Shown: positions 37,137 to 46,934 of the stretch, one piece after another | Numbering within the stretch: the stretch's first letter is position 1 | Layout: each line of letters opens with the position of its first letter | NCBI RefSeq assembly: GCF_000424985.1 | Contig: NZ_AUKX01000011.1 | Location: forward strand, 48,850-112,849 | Reading direction: 5' to 3' | Length of the DNA: 64,000 nucleotides | Origin: Arenibacter latericius DSM 15913 | GTDB taxonomy: Bacteria; Bacteroidota; Bacteroidia; Flavobacteriales; Flavobacteriaceae | Position numbers and translations under genes: made by a program | Notes under the pieces: generated by a model | What the model was told of the DNA's origin: nothing | The model's input: only the letters and a program-made list of their open reading frames with translations | The model's database searches: none

Positions 37137-39536
37137 ATGATCACTAATACTGAACTAGAATACAAAGGGAATTTATACCCTGATTTAATTGTTGATTTTA
37201 ACAGGGTTGGAGATAAATTATACTTCACTACCAAGAACGGGGTTATACTTGAGGTGACGGTTTTGCGAGATAGTGTATTTAGATTCAGGTATGCAACCGA
37301 TAGGATTTTTGAGCCCGATTTCTCCTATGCCGTAAACACAAATGCTAGTCTTGGTTATAATCATTTAGAGGTAGAGGAAACGGATACAGAGTATTTGGTG
37401 TTCACCTCAAAGCTTAAATTATTAGTAGACAAAGCGACCTTAAGGACACAAATCTCGGACCTCACTGGTTTTATTATCTGTGAAGATGAACTTGGTTTTC
37501 ATTGGGAGGAAAATTACGAGTACGGTGGCAATAAGGTGAAGATGAGTAAAATTACTCAAGCCACGGAAAGCTTTTACGGGCTTGGAGATAAGGCTACACA
37601 CAGTAATTTAAAGGGGAAACAGGTAAGTAATTGGGTAACGGATCAATATGCCTATGGTAAGGATCAAGACCCGCTTTACAAAGCTATTCCTTTTTTTATA
37701 GGACTCCACCACGAACAGGCGTACGGTATTTTCTTTGATAACACCTTTAAGACGCATTTCGATTTTGCTCATGAACGAAGGAATGTCACTAGCTTTTTTG
37801 CAGACGGAGGGGAGATGAATTATTATTTCTTCTATGGCCCTACATTTGCTCAGGTAGTTAGAGGATATACAAATTTTACGGGCACTCCAGAATTACCTCC
37901 TATGTGGGCTATGGGGTACCATCAGTCTAAATGGAGCTACTTTCCTGAAAGCAATGTTCGCGATTTGGCAGCGAAATTTAGAGACTTAAAAATTCCTTGT
38001 GATGGTCTTTATTTGGACATAGATTATATGGACGGATTTAGATGTTTTACCTGGGATAAAAAACATTTTCCCAATCCCAAAAAAATGATATCCGATTTGG
38101 AAAAAGACGGATTTAAGACCGTGGTTATGATTGATCCCGGAATTAAAATCGATAAGGATTTTTGGGTCTATCAGGAAGCTATAGAAAACGATTACTTCTG
38201 TAAGCGTGCTGACGGTGCTTATATGAAAGGAAAAGTATGGCCAGGGGAGTGTAATTTTCCCGATTTTACTAACCCAGAGGTTAGGGAATGGTGGGGGGAA
38301 CTATATAAGGAGATGATTACCGAAATGGGAGTTCATGCCGTTTGGAATGATATGAACGAGCCCGCCGTAATGGAAGTGCCTACCAAAACTGCTCCTTTAG
38401 ATACTAGACATAATTATGATGGTCATCCCTGTTCGCATCGTAAAGCCCATAATATTTACGGGATGCAAATGGTAAGAGCTACCTATGAGGGAATTAAAAA
38501 ATATATTTATCCAAAGAGACCCTTTGTAATTACTAGGGCTGCCTATGCCGGTACACAAAGATACTCCTCTACTTGGACAGGGGATAATGTGGCTACATGG
38601 GAGCACCTATGGATAGCTAACGTTCAGGTGCAAAGGATGTGTATGAGTGGTTATTCCTTTGTAGGGTCAGATATTGGAGGCTTTGCAGAGCACCCTAGCG
38701 GAGAGTTATTTGCAAGGTGGATACAATTGGGAGTGTTTCATCCATTTTGCAGGGTTCATTCTAGTGGAGATCATGGTGATCAGGAACCGTGGTCCTTTGA
38801 CGATGAGGTCACTAATATTGTCCGAGAATTTATTGAGCTTCGCTATCAATTGCTTCCCTATTTGTACACCATGTTTTACAAATATTCTAAGGAAGGTGTT
38901 CCAATGATAAAACCTTTGGTTTATTTTGACCAAGCAGATCCCCAGACTCATTTTAGAACGGATGAGTTTGTTTTTGGAGAACAAATTCTTGTTTGTCCCG
39001 TTCAGGAGCCTAACGCTCAGGGACGTAGAATGTATATTCCTAGGGGAACGTGGTATGATTATTGGTCGGATGAGGTGGTGCAAGGAGGAATGGAGAAATG
39101 GGTCGTTGCCGATATAGACAGAATACCGGTTTTTGTAAAAGAAGGCGCTATTATTCCAAAATATCCTGTTCAACAATATGTGGGAGAGCTAGAGATTAAA
39201 GAGCTGGTTTTAGAAGTGTACTATAAAAATGGGGTGGAAACTTCCACAGTTTATGAAGATGCACAGGATGGTTATGATTATAAAAAAGGAAGATATAGCC
39301 TTCGGAACTTTAACTTTAGAGGTAAAACGGACGAGTTAATCATTCAGCAATTTAAAGATGGAACTTATATTACTCCTTATGAAACCTTTAAAATAAATTT
39401 TCACGGGCTTCCCTTTAAAATTATGGAAGTTTGGGTAGATAGTGAATTAATAGATATAAAGGACCTTAAGACAAACGAGAACAATAATATTCATATCAGC
39501 AAAGATTTTACTGTATTGCACATTCTAGGAGCGTAA
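37137..39536 (+). CDS. Glycoside hydrolase family 31 alpha-glucosidase
   Basis: A 799-residue GH31 enzyme without a signal peptide, so cytoplasmic. Family hallmarks are the N-terminal GH31 beta domain, LYLDIDYMDGFRCFTWD near residue 300, the nucleophile Asp405 in WNDMNEP, the GDN motif bearing the acid, and SDIGGF near residue 512. It would remove terminal alpha-linked glucose from maltodextrins or glycogen fragments, which fits its place behind glgB. Alpha-xylosidase or other GH31 activities are not excluded. The next gene has its own promoter starting at the stop codon. Confidence 0.93.
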   Translation: MITNTELEYKGNLYPDLIVDFNRVGDKLYFTTKNGVILEVTVLRDSVFRFRYATDRIFEPDFSYAVNTNASLGYNHLEVEETDTEYLVFTSKLKLLVDKATLRTQISDLTGFIICEDELGFHWEENYEYGGNKVKMSKITQATESFYGLGDKATHSNLKGKQVSNWVTDQYAYGKDQDPLYKAIPFFIGLHHEQAYGIFFDNTFKTHFDFAHERRNVTSFFADGGEMNYYFFYGPTFAQVVRGYTNFTGTPELPPMWAMGYHQSKWSYFPESNVRDLAAKFRDLKIPCDGLYLDIDYMDGFRCFTWDKKHFPNPKKMISDLEKDGFKTVVMIDPGIKIDKDFWVYQEAIENDYFCKRADGAYMKGKVWPGECNFPDFTNPEVREWWGELYKEMITEMGVHAVWNDMNEPAVMEVPTKTAPLDTRHNYDGHPCSHRKAHNIYGMQMVRATYEGIKKYIYPKRPFVITRAAYAGTQRYSSTWTGDNVATWEHLWIANVQVQRMCMSGYSFVGSDIGGFAEHPSGELFARWIQLGVFHPFCRVHSSGDHGDQEPWSFDDEVTNIVREFIELRYQLLPYLYTMFYKYSKEGVPMIKPLVYFDQADPQTHFRTDEFVFGEQILVCPVQEPNAQGRRMYIPRGTWYDYWSDEVVQGGMEKWVVADIDRIPVFVKEGAIIPKYPVQQYVGELEIKELVLEVYYKNGVETSTVYEDAQDGYDYKKGRYSLRNFNFRGKTDELIIQQFKDGTYITPYETFKINFHGLPFKIMEVWVDSELIDIKDLKTNENNNIHISKDFTVLHILGA

Positions 39537-39544
39537 TATTTTTG
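39516..39544 (+). promoter_or_regulatory. Promoter of the M48 peptidase gene
   Basis: TTG at 39516-39518, an 18-bp spacer and TATTTTTG at 39537-39544, the latter starting at the base after the GH31 stop codon. It lies 29 bp before the ATG. Confidence 0.55.
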
Positions 39545-39573
39545 TAATTTTCGGCAATAAATACCATATAAAA

Positions 39574-40380
39574 ATGAAAAAAGTAATTCTTATAATAGCC
39601 GTTTTTTTTGGGGTGTTGGCCTGTAAGACCAATCCATTTACAGGACAGAAAGTTTTAAACTTTTATGGAAATAGTCAGATTTTTCCAACTGCTTTTGCGC
39701 AATATGATCAATTTTTAGGAGAACATAAGGTGGTTAAAGGGACCACAGAATCTAAAATGATTGTAAAAACAGGACAGCGAATTGCTGCAGCAGCAGAACG
39801 TTGGTTAACAGCAAATGGATACCCAGGATATCTTAAAGATTATAAATGGGAATATAATCTTGTAGATGATAAAACTGTAAACGCCTGGTGTATGCCAGGA
39901 GGAAAAATTGTATTCTATACAGGAATCCTACCTATTTGTCAGACAGAAACTGGGATTGCTGTAGTAATGGGTCACGAAGTGGCTCACGCTCTGGCTGACC
40001 ATGGTGCTCAGCGTATGAGTGCGGGTACCTTACAACAATTAGGTGCAGTAGCAGGAAATATAGCCATTCAGGATCCTGAAAAACTCAATTTATTTAATCA
40101 GGCTTATGCGGTTGGCTCGCAAGTAGGAGTTATGCTTCCTTTTAGTAGAAGTCACGAGACTGAAGCTGATCGTATTGGTTTGCAGATTATGGCGATTGCT
40201 GGTTATAACCCAGATGAAGCCGCAGAACTGTGGAAACGAATGAAAGCACATGGAGGAGCTGCTCCGCCAGAGTTTTTAAGTACCCACCCTTCAAACGAAA
40301 CTAGAATTCAGAATCTGACAGAATGGGCTCCTTTAGCTAAAAAAGAGGCTGCTAAGTTTGGAGTAACTAGTTTTCAATAA
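39574..40380 (+). CDS. M48 family zinc metallopeptidase lipoprotein
   Basis: A 268-residue lipoprotein with signal ending GVLAC (Cys17). The zinc site is GHEVAHALADH near residue 135 (HExxH) with the third ligand Glu in SHETEADRIGL near residue 192. This matches periplasmic M48 peptidases of the BepA/LoiP/YcaL type that degrade or help fold outer-membrane proteins; the C-terminal TPR region of BepA is absent, so it is closer to the short LoiP/YcaL form. It has its own promoter and a terminator 40 bp after the stop. Confidence 0.9.
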   Translation: MKKVILIIAVFFGVLACKTNPFTGQKVLNFYGNSQIFPTAFAQYDQFLGEHKVVKGTTESKMIVKTGQRIAAAAERWLTANGYPGYLKDYKWEYNLVDDKTVNAWCMPGGKIVFYTGILPICQTETGIAVVMGHEVAHALADHGAQRMSAGTLQQLGAVAGNIAIQDPEKLNLFNQAYAVGSQVGVMLPFSRSHETEADRIGLQIMAIAGYNPDEAAELWKRMKAHGGAAPPEFLSTHPSNETRIQNLTEWAPLAKKEAAKFGVTSFQ

Positions 40381-40419
40381 AGAATTCTAGTGTATACTAT
40401 TTTTAAAATAATTATTGGG

Positions 40420-40444
40420 AGCCGTTCTTAGGAACGGCTTTTTT
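40420..40444 (+). terminator. Terminator after the M48 peptidase gene
   Basis: AGCCGTTC (40420-40427) and GAACGGCT (40432-40439) form an 8-bp stem with a TTAG loop, followed by a T-run to 40444. An in-frame reading of the next gene from 40415 would contain this hairpin, which argues for its later start. Confidence 0.85.
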
Positions 40445-40453
40445 ATATTGCGT

Positions 40454-41782
40454 ATGGTAAAGCAACATGCAACAAAAGGCAGTAAGAAATTGTTGAATGC
40501 TTGGGCATTTTATGATTGGGCAAATTCGGTTTACAGCCTAGTGATTACTTCGGCCATATTTCCCATTTTTTATGGGGCTTTGTTTAGAATGGCAGAAGTA
40601 GAAAAAGTGACTGTCTTTGGCGGTGAGATAGCACGTGCCCCGCTAATTAGTTACGTAACTTCCATAGCATTTTTATTTATAGCAGTGCTGACACCCCTTA
40701 TATCTGGTGTTGCAGATTATTTAGGTAATAAAAAGCTTTTTATGAAGTTTTTCTGCTATTTGGGGGCGCTCTCTTGTATAGGTCTTTATTGGTTTTCTCT
40801 AGAACAAATATACTTTAGTTTAACCTGTTACTTCTTCGGATTGGTTGGGTTTTGGATTAGTTTGGCTATTAATAACTCCTATTTGCCAGATGTAGCCTTT
40901 CCCGAGCAACAGGATAAGGTCAGCGCCAAAGGGTTTTCTCTTGGTTATGTTGGTAGTGTTTTGTTGTTGCTATTTAACCTAGCGATGGTTATGAAACCAG
41001 ATTTTTTCGGAATAGAATCTGACGTCTCGGGTGTTGCGGAAGTGAAAGCGATGAGGTATTCTTTTCTTACAGTTGGAATTTGGTGGGTAGGATTTGCACA
41101 ATACACCTTTTATTTCCTTCCTCAGGGATTTAAAAAAGAGGGAGAACGACAGAATATAGTTCTCAACGGTTTTAGAGAGCTTAGAGGGGTATGGCATAAA
41201 TTAGGGGAACAGATTAAACTGAAGAGATATTTAGCGGCCTTCTTTGTGTATAGTATGGCTGTACAGACGGTAATATTAATCGCTACCTACTTTGGAGAAG
41301 AGGAAATAAAATGGGGTGGTGATAATGAGCGAACGATGGGACTTATTATTAGTATTCTCGTAATACAATTAGTAGCAATTGTTGGTGCTATGGTTACGGC
41401 CAAAATGTCTGCTAGATTAGGGAATGTTAGAACGCTTATCATTATAAATTTACTGTGGTTGGCAATTTGTATTTATGCTTATTTTGTGGTGACCCCTACC
41501 GACTTTTATTTCGCAGCAGGATGCGTGGGATTAGTGATGGGAGGGATACAGGCGCTTTCTCGTTCTACCTATTCTAAATTTCTACCAGAAACCACGGACA
41601 CCACCTCTTTTTTCAGTTTTTATGATGTAGCCGAGAAAATAGGGATTGTAATAGGTACTTTTATCTACGGATATATAGCCCAGGCCACAGGAAGTATGCG
41701 AAATGCTATTATATTTTTAGGAGTGTTCTTCCTAGTTGGTTCCTTTTTATTGAATAGGGTAAATAAGGTAGATAAAGGGTAG
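40454..41782 (+). CDS. MFS transporter, UMF1/Atg22-like
   Basis: A 442-residue permease with about twelve hydrophobic segments. The opening LNAWAFYDWANSVYSLVITS, the middle GGIQALSRSTYSKFLPE and the following EKIGIVIGTFIYGY are the hallmarks of the UMF1-type major facilitator group related to yeast vacuolar Atg22, an amino-acid effluxer. The bacterial substrate is unknown. The ATG at 40454 directly follows a terminator hairpin; a TTG at 40415 would put that hairpin inside the gene and is rejected. The stop is 12 bp from the convergent DUF4097 gene. Confidence 0.87.
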   Translation: MVKQHATKGSKKLLNAWAFYDWANSVYSLVITSAIFPIFYGALFRMAEVEKVTVFGGEIARAPLISYVTSIAFLFIAVLTPLISGVADYLGNKKLFMKFFCYLGALSCIGLYWFSLEQIYFSLTCYFFGLVGFWISLAINNSYLPDVAFPEQQDKVSAKGFSLGYVGSVLLLLFNLAMVMKPDFFGIESDVSGVAEVKAMRYSFLTVGIWWVGFAQYTFYFLPQGFKKEGERQNIVLNGFRELRGVWHKLGEQIKLKRYLAAFFVYSMAVQTVILIATYFGEEEIKWGGDNERTMGLIISILVIQLVAIVGAMVTAKMSARLGNVRTLIIINLLWLAICIYAYFVVTPTDFYFAAGCVGLVMGGIQALSRSTYSKFLPETTDTTSFFSFYDVAEKIGIVIGTFIYGYIAQATGSMRNAIIFLGVFFLVGSFLLNRVNKVDKG

Positions 41783-41794
41783 TCTGTTTAGAAG

Positions 41795-42889
41795 CTATTC
41801 TTTCTTTTTAAAGGAGATTCCCCCATATTCACTGCTAATAGAAATAGACTTACCGCTATTCTGGCTTCCATAGAATCCTTTGTAATAGTTCTCGCTAGAT
41901 TTCTCATTACTGACTTCTATCGTGAAATTTTCCTTGCCGCTCACCCCAGCATAGGAAGTTTGTATTTCAAAATTAAAATGATAATCAGGAGCATAGCCTA
42001 GTTTTATCCCTGTGTATTCTGTCTTCAGTTGTAGGTTTCCTGCATCGGATGCTATTTCATCAATTTTTATGGAGCCGTAACTAGACCTAATATTTAGGTC
42101 GCCATGGACTTTGCCGAGAACGATATTAATATAATCGCCTTGGCCTTTTATATTTCCTAGCTTTCCTACGGCTAATTTTCCATAATCACTGGTATAGGTA
42201 AGGTCTTCCATACTATTTATATTGGTATTGGTGTAATCTGCTACAATATTTAAATTACCAGCTTTTTCTATGGTAAAGTCAGAGTAGTCTGCACTTATAC
42301 TTCCACTGTTAATATAGTCTATTCTAGATCGGGAGGTATAGTCAAAAGACAACTTATTGTTTTTACCGTGCAGCTCTCCTATTTCTAGTCTGCCATAGTC
42401 ACAACTAATATTTGCGTGCCCATCTATTCTATTCAGAAAGATGTTCCCATAGTCGTTACTAAGGTTAACGCTATTTTTTATGGGAATCTTTATGGTGTAA
42501 TTTACCTGCATGTTTACATGGTTATTTTTTCTCCAGCCCCAGTTCCAATTGCTTTTAGATTTATTAAATTCTGTTGTGGCGGCAACCATGGATTTCGTCG
42601 CTTCAAAATCAATAGTTATTTCATCTAATTTACGTTGAACCATTTCCTCATTATCGCCTGTGGTTTTTACCTGTACCTCGATTAGGATACGGTTTTCATT
42701 CCAAGAGATAATGTTTAAGTTTCCATAGCTATTTTTCACTTTTAATAGGGCATCAGGGTTTACTACATATTCTTTTTTAATTATTTTCTCCTTAGTGTAT
42801 TTCCCATTTAAAATTCCGTCTGTGGCATTGGTAAAGAAGGGGATAGTCAGTATTATTGCGATAATATATCTATGTAATATTGTTTTCAT
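41795..42889 (-). CDS. DUF4097-type beta-helix-like exported protein
   Basis: A 364-residue protein with a signal peptide (IIAIILTIPFFTNA) and a long series of short beta repeats such as VNLSNDYGNIFLNRIDG, ISADYSDFTIEKAG and LNIRSSYGSIKIDEI, in which Tyr-Gly pairs recur about every 20-25 residues. This is the DUF4097/DUF2807 pattern of putative adhesins with a parallel beta-helix shape. It is the third gene of a sigma/anti-sigma/DUF4097 operon, overlapping the previous gene by 20 bp. It may be a sensor or target of that sigma factor; function unknown. Confidence 0.8.
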   Translation of the reverse strand: MKTILHRYIIAIILTIPFFTNATDGILNGKYTKEKIIKKEYVVNPDALLKVKNSYGNLNIISWNENRILIEVQVKTTGDNEEMVQRKLDEITIDFEATKSMVAATTEFNKSKSNWNWGWRKNNHVNMQVNYTIKIPIKNSVNLSNDYGNIFLNRIDGHANISCDYGRLEIGELHGKNNKLSFDYTSRSRIDYINSGSISADYSDFTIEKAGNLNIVADYTNTNINSMEDLTYTSDYGKLAVGKLGNIKGQGDYINIVLGKVHGDLNIRSSYGSIKIDEIASDAGNLQLKTEYTGIKLGYAPDYHFNFEIQTSYAGVSGKENFTIEVSNEKSSENYYKGFYGSQNSGKSISISSEYGGISFKKKE

Positions 42890-43433
42890 CTTTATGATCT
42901 TTTAAGGTTTTAATTTCTTCTATTTGTTGTAAGATCTCATTTAATAAATCTATTCTTGTTTGAAAATTCCCAATCATAGCGCTTAGGATTAATTTACTGT
43001 TACCTCCATTTAATAAGTCTTGCTCCATTTTTTTATAATCGTTTTCTAGAGTTCTGAGTTGCATCATGGCATCGGCGATTATTTTCTCAGTTAATGGACT
43101 ATTCTCATTTTGAAGCTGTTTTACTTGCTCTTCTATTAAGCCTGCGAAGTAATTTTGGGTATTGGTAATTTCTGAGGAAATACGGGATACCTGTTGCTCT
43201 ACTGTAGGATTGTTATTACTTAAAATATAGGCTAAGGAGAATAATAAGATTATTGATGCGGCTATAGATAAGGGTTTCCACCATGTTGCTTTATTTTTTG
43301 ATAAAGGTGATTTTGGTGAAGACTTCTGCAACTTGTTGATAAATCGTTCCCGGTGGCCGTTTTGCGGTTCTTCTAAGTCAAACTTCCCATGAAGTTGGCT
43401 AAAGAGTTTATCTACATTATTTCTTTCTATCAT
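42870..43433 (-). CDS. Single-pass membrane protein, candidate anti-sigma factor
   Basis: A 187-residue protein with about 48 cytoplasmic residues, one membrane helix (about 49-68, LSIAASIILLFSLAYILS), and a periplasmic part predicted to be helical or coiled-coil (VEQQVSRISSEI through LNEILQQIEEIKTL). Its start overlaps the sigma-factor stop by four bases (ATGA), so their translation is coupled. Topology and position fit an anti-sigma factor, although no zinc-binding HxxxCxxC motif is present. No family is recognised with certainty. Confidence 0.72.
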   Translation of the reverse strand: MIERNNVDKLFSQLHGKFDLEEPQNGHRERFINKLQKSSPKSPLSKNKATWWKPLSIAASIILLFSLAYILSNNNPTVEQQVSRISSEITNTQNYFAGLIEEQVKQLQNENSPLTEKIIADAMMQLRTLENDYKKMEQDLLNGGNSKLILSAMIGNFQTRIDLLNEILQQIEEIKTLKDHKDENNIT

Positions 43434-43984
43434 AATACGGAATTTAATTTTTCTCTAAGGCTACTTTTGGCTCTAGACATAATGGTTCTGCAATTGGCAT
43501 TGCTGATGTGCATAATATCGCTAATCTCTTCGTAATCATAACCTTCAATTAAATGTAGTGTTAGGGCAATTCTATAATTGTCGTTCAATAATTTCATGGT
43601 TTCGAGTACTTTTTTAGCCTTTGGATTTTCTTGTTCAGTATCTAAAATATAGCCATTCTGGTCTTCTACCTTGTATAGAACGTTTTCTATATCAACCTCT
43701 TGTCTTTTGCGTTGTTTTCTATATTCTTGTATACTATTGTTAATCACAATTCGTTTTAACCAAGCACCAAAACTCACCTCCCCTTTAAAAGTGTTTAATT
43801 TTGTAAAAGCACTTAAAAAGGACTCTTGCATTACATCTTCTGCAATGGCGCTATCTTTTACAATTCTATTAGAGACGTTATACATGCTTTTGTAATAGCG
43901 ATCATAGATCTCTAATTGTGCAGAAGGGTTTCCTTTTAAGCACAGTTGTAAAAGTGAATCAATATGTATCTTTTCTTGGCTCAA
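43430..43984 (-). CDS. ECF-type RNA polymerase sigma factor
   Basis: A 184-residue sigma factor with region 2 (YNVSNRIVKDSAIAEDVMQE, then FGAWLKRIVINNSIQEYRK) and region 4 (YDYEEISDIMHISNANCRT). It starts a three-gene operon with a candidate anti-sigma and a DUF4097 protein, each overlapping the next, and is divergent from lon across 222 bp. The regulon cannot be read here; the DUF4097 partner suggests envelope or surface stress. Confidence 0.93.
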   Translation of the reverse strand: MSQEKIHIDSLLQLCLKGNPSAQLEIYDRYYKSMYNVSNRIVKDSAIAEDVMQESFLSAFTKLNTFKGEVSFGAWLKRIVINNSIQEYRKQRKRQEVDIENVLYKVEDQNGYILDTEQENPKAKKVLETMKLLNDNYRIALTLHLIEGYDYEEISDIMHISNANCRTIMSRAKSSLREKLNSVL

Positions 43985-44206
43985 AAAAGGAATCGATTTT
44001 ATTAATAGATGTAGTAATTTAAGGTTTGTTACAGTTTATTTATATTAAAAATGTGAGTTGGCATAGGAATTGCCTAATTAATAGTAGTTATAAATTGAAT
44101 AAAATGGCTTGATTCTATATTTTATAGGGGTTGAGCGAATATTGAACATAAAATTAAAAATACAGTTCTGTTCAAAGTTAAGTGACAGAATGACCGAAAT
44201 AAAAAT

Positions 44207-46693
44207 ATGGGTAATTTGAAAAAATTAAAATTTGACACTATGTCATTGCAGGGCATCGATGAGGATGCAGAGTTAATTCCCTTAATGACAGCTGAGGACG
44301 AGGAAGAGATAAACAATGAAAGTTTACCCAATACCTTGCCTATTCTGCCATTAAGAAATACCGTTCTGTTTCCAGGAGTTGTAATCCCAATCACGGCTGG
44401 TAGAGACAAATCTATTAACCTTATTAAGGATGCTAATAATGGCTCTAAGGTTATTGGTGTAGTTTCTCAAAAAGATGAGGAGGTTGAGAATCCAGGGGTA
44501 AAGGATATAAATACCTTAGGAACAGTTGCTAGAATATTAAGGGTGCTACAAATGCCTGATGGTAATACTACGGTTATTATTCAAGGTAAAAAGAGGTTTG
44601 AGGTTGCTGAAGTGCTTACCGAAAACCCGTATATGACCGCTACGGTTCGTGAAACTAAGGAAATAAGACCAGATAGGGATGATAAGGAGTTTAGAGCAAT
44701 TATAGACTCTATAAAAGAGCTTTCCTTGAAGATTATTAGAGATAATCCCAATATTCCTAGCGAGGCATCTTTTGCGATAAAAAATATTCAGAGCGATTCC
44801 TTTTTGATCAACTTTGTTTGCTCTAACCTCAATTTGAGTGTACAGGAGAAACAAGAGCTGTTAGAAATTGGGAATCTACAGGAGAGAGCTTTGGCTACCC
44901 TAAAACATATGAATGTTGAGCTTCAAAAATTGGAACTGAAAATTGATATTCAGTCCAAAGTGAGGAGTGATATGGATCAACAGCAGAGGGAGTATTATCT
45001 ACATCAGCAAATGAAGACTATCCAAGAAGAGCTTGGTGGTATTTCATATGAGCAGGAAGTAGATGAAATGAGAGCGAAGGCGAAAAAGAAAAAATGGGAT
45101 GAAAAAGTTGCAGAACATTTTGAAAAAGAAGTTTCTAAGTTGCAGCGAATGAATCCGCAAGTAGCGGAATATTCCATTCAGCGTAATTACCTAGAGCTTT
45201 TCCTAGACCTCCCATGGAACGAATTTTCTAAGGATAAATTCGACTTAAAAAGAGCTCAGAAAATATTAGATCGAGATCATTACGGCCTAGAGGATGTAAA
45301 GAGAAGGATTATAGAATATCTGGCGGTTCTTAAGTTGCGAAATGACATGAAATCGCCTATACTTTGTTTATACGGACCTCCAGGGGTGGGTAAAACCTCC
45401 TTAGGGAAGTCGGTAGCAGAGGCGCTGGGTAGAGAATATGTACGTATTTCTTTAGGAGGATTAAGGGATGAAGCTGAGATACGAGGTCATAGAAAAACCT
45501 ATATTGGAGCTATGCCTGGTAGGATTATTCAGAGTTTGAAAAAGGCAGGTAAATCTAACCCTGTGTTTATCTTAGATGAAATAGATAAGTTGTCTAGCAG
45601 TCATCAAGGAGATCCTTCTTCAGCTATGCTAGAAGTTCTAGATCCTGAACAAAATAGCGAGTTTCATGATAATTTCTTAGAGCTTGGATATGATCTTTCT
45701 AGAGTGATGTTTATTGCAACTGCGAATAATTTATCAAGTATTCAGCCTGCACTAAGAGACCGTATGGAAATTATAAATGTTACGGGTTATACCATTGAAG
45801 AAAAGGTGGAGATTGCCAAAAGACATTTATTGCCAAAACAATTGAAGGAGCATGGTCTTACTGTTAAAGACCTTAAAATTGGAAAAGTACAGCTAGAAAA
45901 GATTGTAGAAGGATATACCCGTGAATCGGGAGTGCGAACCTTAGAGAAACAAATTGCCAAAATGGTGAGGTATGCGGCCAAATCTATTGCTATGGAGGAG
46001 GAGTATAATTTAAAGGTTAGCAATGAGGATGTAGAGAAAATTCTGGGGCCTGCTAGGCTAGAAAGAGATAAGTATGAGAATAACGAAGTTGCAGGAGTAG
46101 TAACAGGTTTGGCTTGGACTAGCGTTGGTGGGGATATTCTATTTATAGAGTCCATTCTTTCTAAGGGGAAAGGAACGCTTACCATAACAGGAAACCTAGG
46201 AACTGTAATGAAAGAATCTGCAACTATTGCTATGGAGTATATAAAGTCTAACAGCGATAGGTATGGAATTAATCCAGACGTGTTTGATCAATATAATGTG
46301 CATATTCATGTCCCTGAAGGAGCAACTCCAAAAGACGGACCTAGTGCTGGAATTACTATGCTAACCTCCTTAGTGTCGCTCTTTACTCAGAAGAAAATTA
46401 AGAAGAGTATAGCGATGACCGGTGAAATAACCTTAAGAGGAAAGGTATTGCCTGTTGGAGGTATAAAAGAGAAAATCTTAGCGGCTAAACGTGCAAAGAT
46501 TAAAGAAATTATACTGTGCGAGGACAATAGAAAGGATATCCTAGAAATAAAAGAGGAGTATTTAAAAGGGTTAACTTTCCATTACGTAACCGATATGCAA
46601 GAGGTTATAGATATCGCTATTACGGATCAGAAAGTAAAGAATGCTAAGAATTTGGAGACGTTTAATAAGCATTTAGAGAAGGGTGGTAATTAG
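44207..46693 (+). CDS. lon: ATP-dependent protease Lon
   Basis: Degrades misfolded and short-lived regulatory proteins. The 828-residue product has all Lon parts: the N-terminal substrate domain ([19 protein letters not shown], about residues 43-240), a coiled-coil linker, AAA+ domain with GPPGVGKT and FILDEIDKL, and the protease domain with catalytic Ser713 (DGPSAGIT) and the Lys of the [13 protein letters not shown] helix. The start at 44207 keeps the family opening [17 protein letters not shown] strong terminator follows at 46783-46817. No heat-shock promoter could be identified in the 222-bp upstream gap. Confidence 0.96.
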   Translation: MGNLKKLKFDTMSLQGIDEDAELIPLMTAEDEEEINNESLPNTLPILPLRNTVLFPGVVIPITAGRDKSINLIKDANNGSKVIGVVSQKDEEVENPGVKDINTLGTVARILRVLQMPDGNTTVIIQGKKRFEVAEVLTENPYMTATVRETKEIRPDRDDKEFRAIIDSIKELSLKIIRDNPNIPSEASFAIKNIQSDSFLINFVCSNLNLSVQEKQELLEIGNLQERALATLKHMNVELQKLELKIDIQSKVRSDMDQQQREYYLHQQMKTIQEELGGISYEQEVDEMRAKAKKKKWDEKVAEHFEKEVSKLQRMNPQVAEYSIQRNYLELFLDLPWNEFSKDKFDLKRAQKILDRDHYGLEDVKRRIIEYLAVLKLRNDMKSPILCLYGPPGVGKTSLGKSVAEALGREYVRISLGGLRDEAEIRGHRKTYIGAMPGRIIQSLKKAGKSNPVFILDEIDKLSSSHQGDPSSAMLEVLDPEQNSEFHDNFLELGYDLSRVMFIATANNLSSIQPALRDRMEIINVTGYTIEEKVEIAKRHLLPKQLKEHGLTVKDLKIGKVQLEKIVEGYTRESGVRTLEKQIAKMVRYAAKSIAMEEEYNLKVSNEDVEKILGPARLERDKYENNEVAGVVTGLAWTSVGGDILFIESILSKGKGTLTITGNLGTVMKESATIAMEYIKSNSDRYGINPDVFDQYNVHIHVPEGATPKDGPSAGITMLTSLVSLFTQKKIKKSIAMTGEITLRGKVLPVGGIKEKILAAKRAKIKEIILCEDNRKDILEIKEEYLKGLTFHYVTDMQEVIDIAITDQKVKNAKNLETFNKHLEKGGN

Positions 46694-46782
46694 GTGCCTT
46701 ATGATATAGTTTTAGGAACCTTACCAAGCCTCTGATGTCAACTTTATAGTTGATATTGTATATAAATCACACTTAGTGAGTA

Positions 46783-46817
46783 AAAAATGCCTGTCTCGAT
46801 TAGAGACAGGCATTTTT
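46783..46817 (+). terminator. lon terminator
   Basis: AAAAATGCCTGTCTC and GAGACAGGCATTTTT form a 15-bp perfect stem around a GATTA-type loop. The T-run works for both directions. Confidence 0.9.
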
Positions 46818-46841
46818 GCTATAAAATAGAAGGGTTGTTTT

Positions 46842-46857
46842 AATACTTTGAAGTATT
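46842..46857. promoter_or_regulatory. Palindrome upstream of cmk
   Basis: AATACTT and AAGTATT are exact complements separated by TG. It lies about 80 bp before the cmk ATG, between the lon terminator and cmk, and is too tight for a good hairpin, so an operator is more likely than an RNA structure. Confidence 0.3.
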
Positions 46858-46934
46858 TTTACTGATTAATAAGGTTGTTAATAAGGGGGAGTACCATAAA
46901 GGGAAATTGGCCCGATATCAAAATTTATAATCCC

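Noticed and set aside
40415..40453. N-terminal extension of the MFS gene from a TTG
   Set aside because: It contains the terminator hairpin of the preceding gene; the transporter start is the later ATG.
46875..46934. N-terminal extension of cmk from a TTG
   Set aside because: The extra 20 residues have no relation to cytidylate kinases; the ATG at 46935 gives the family start.
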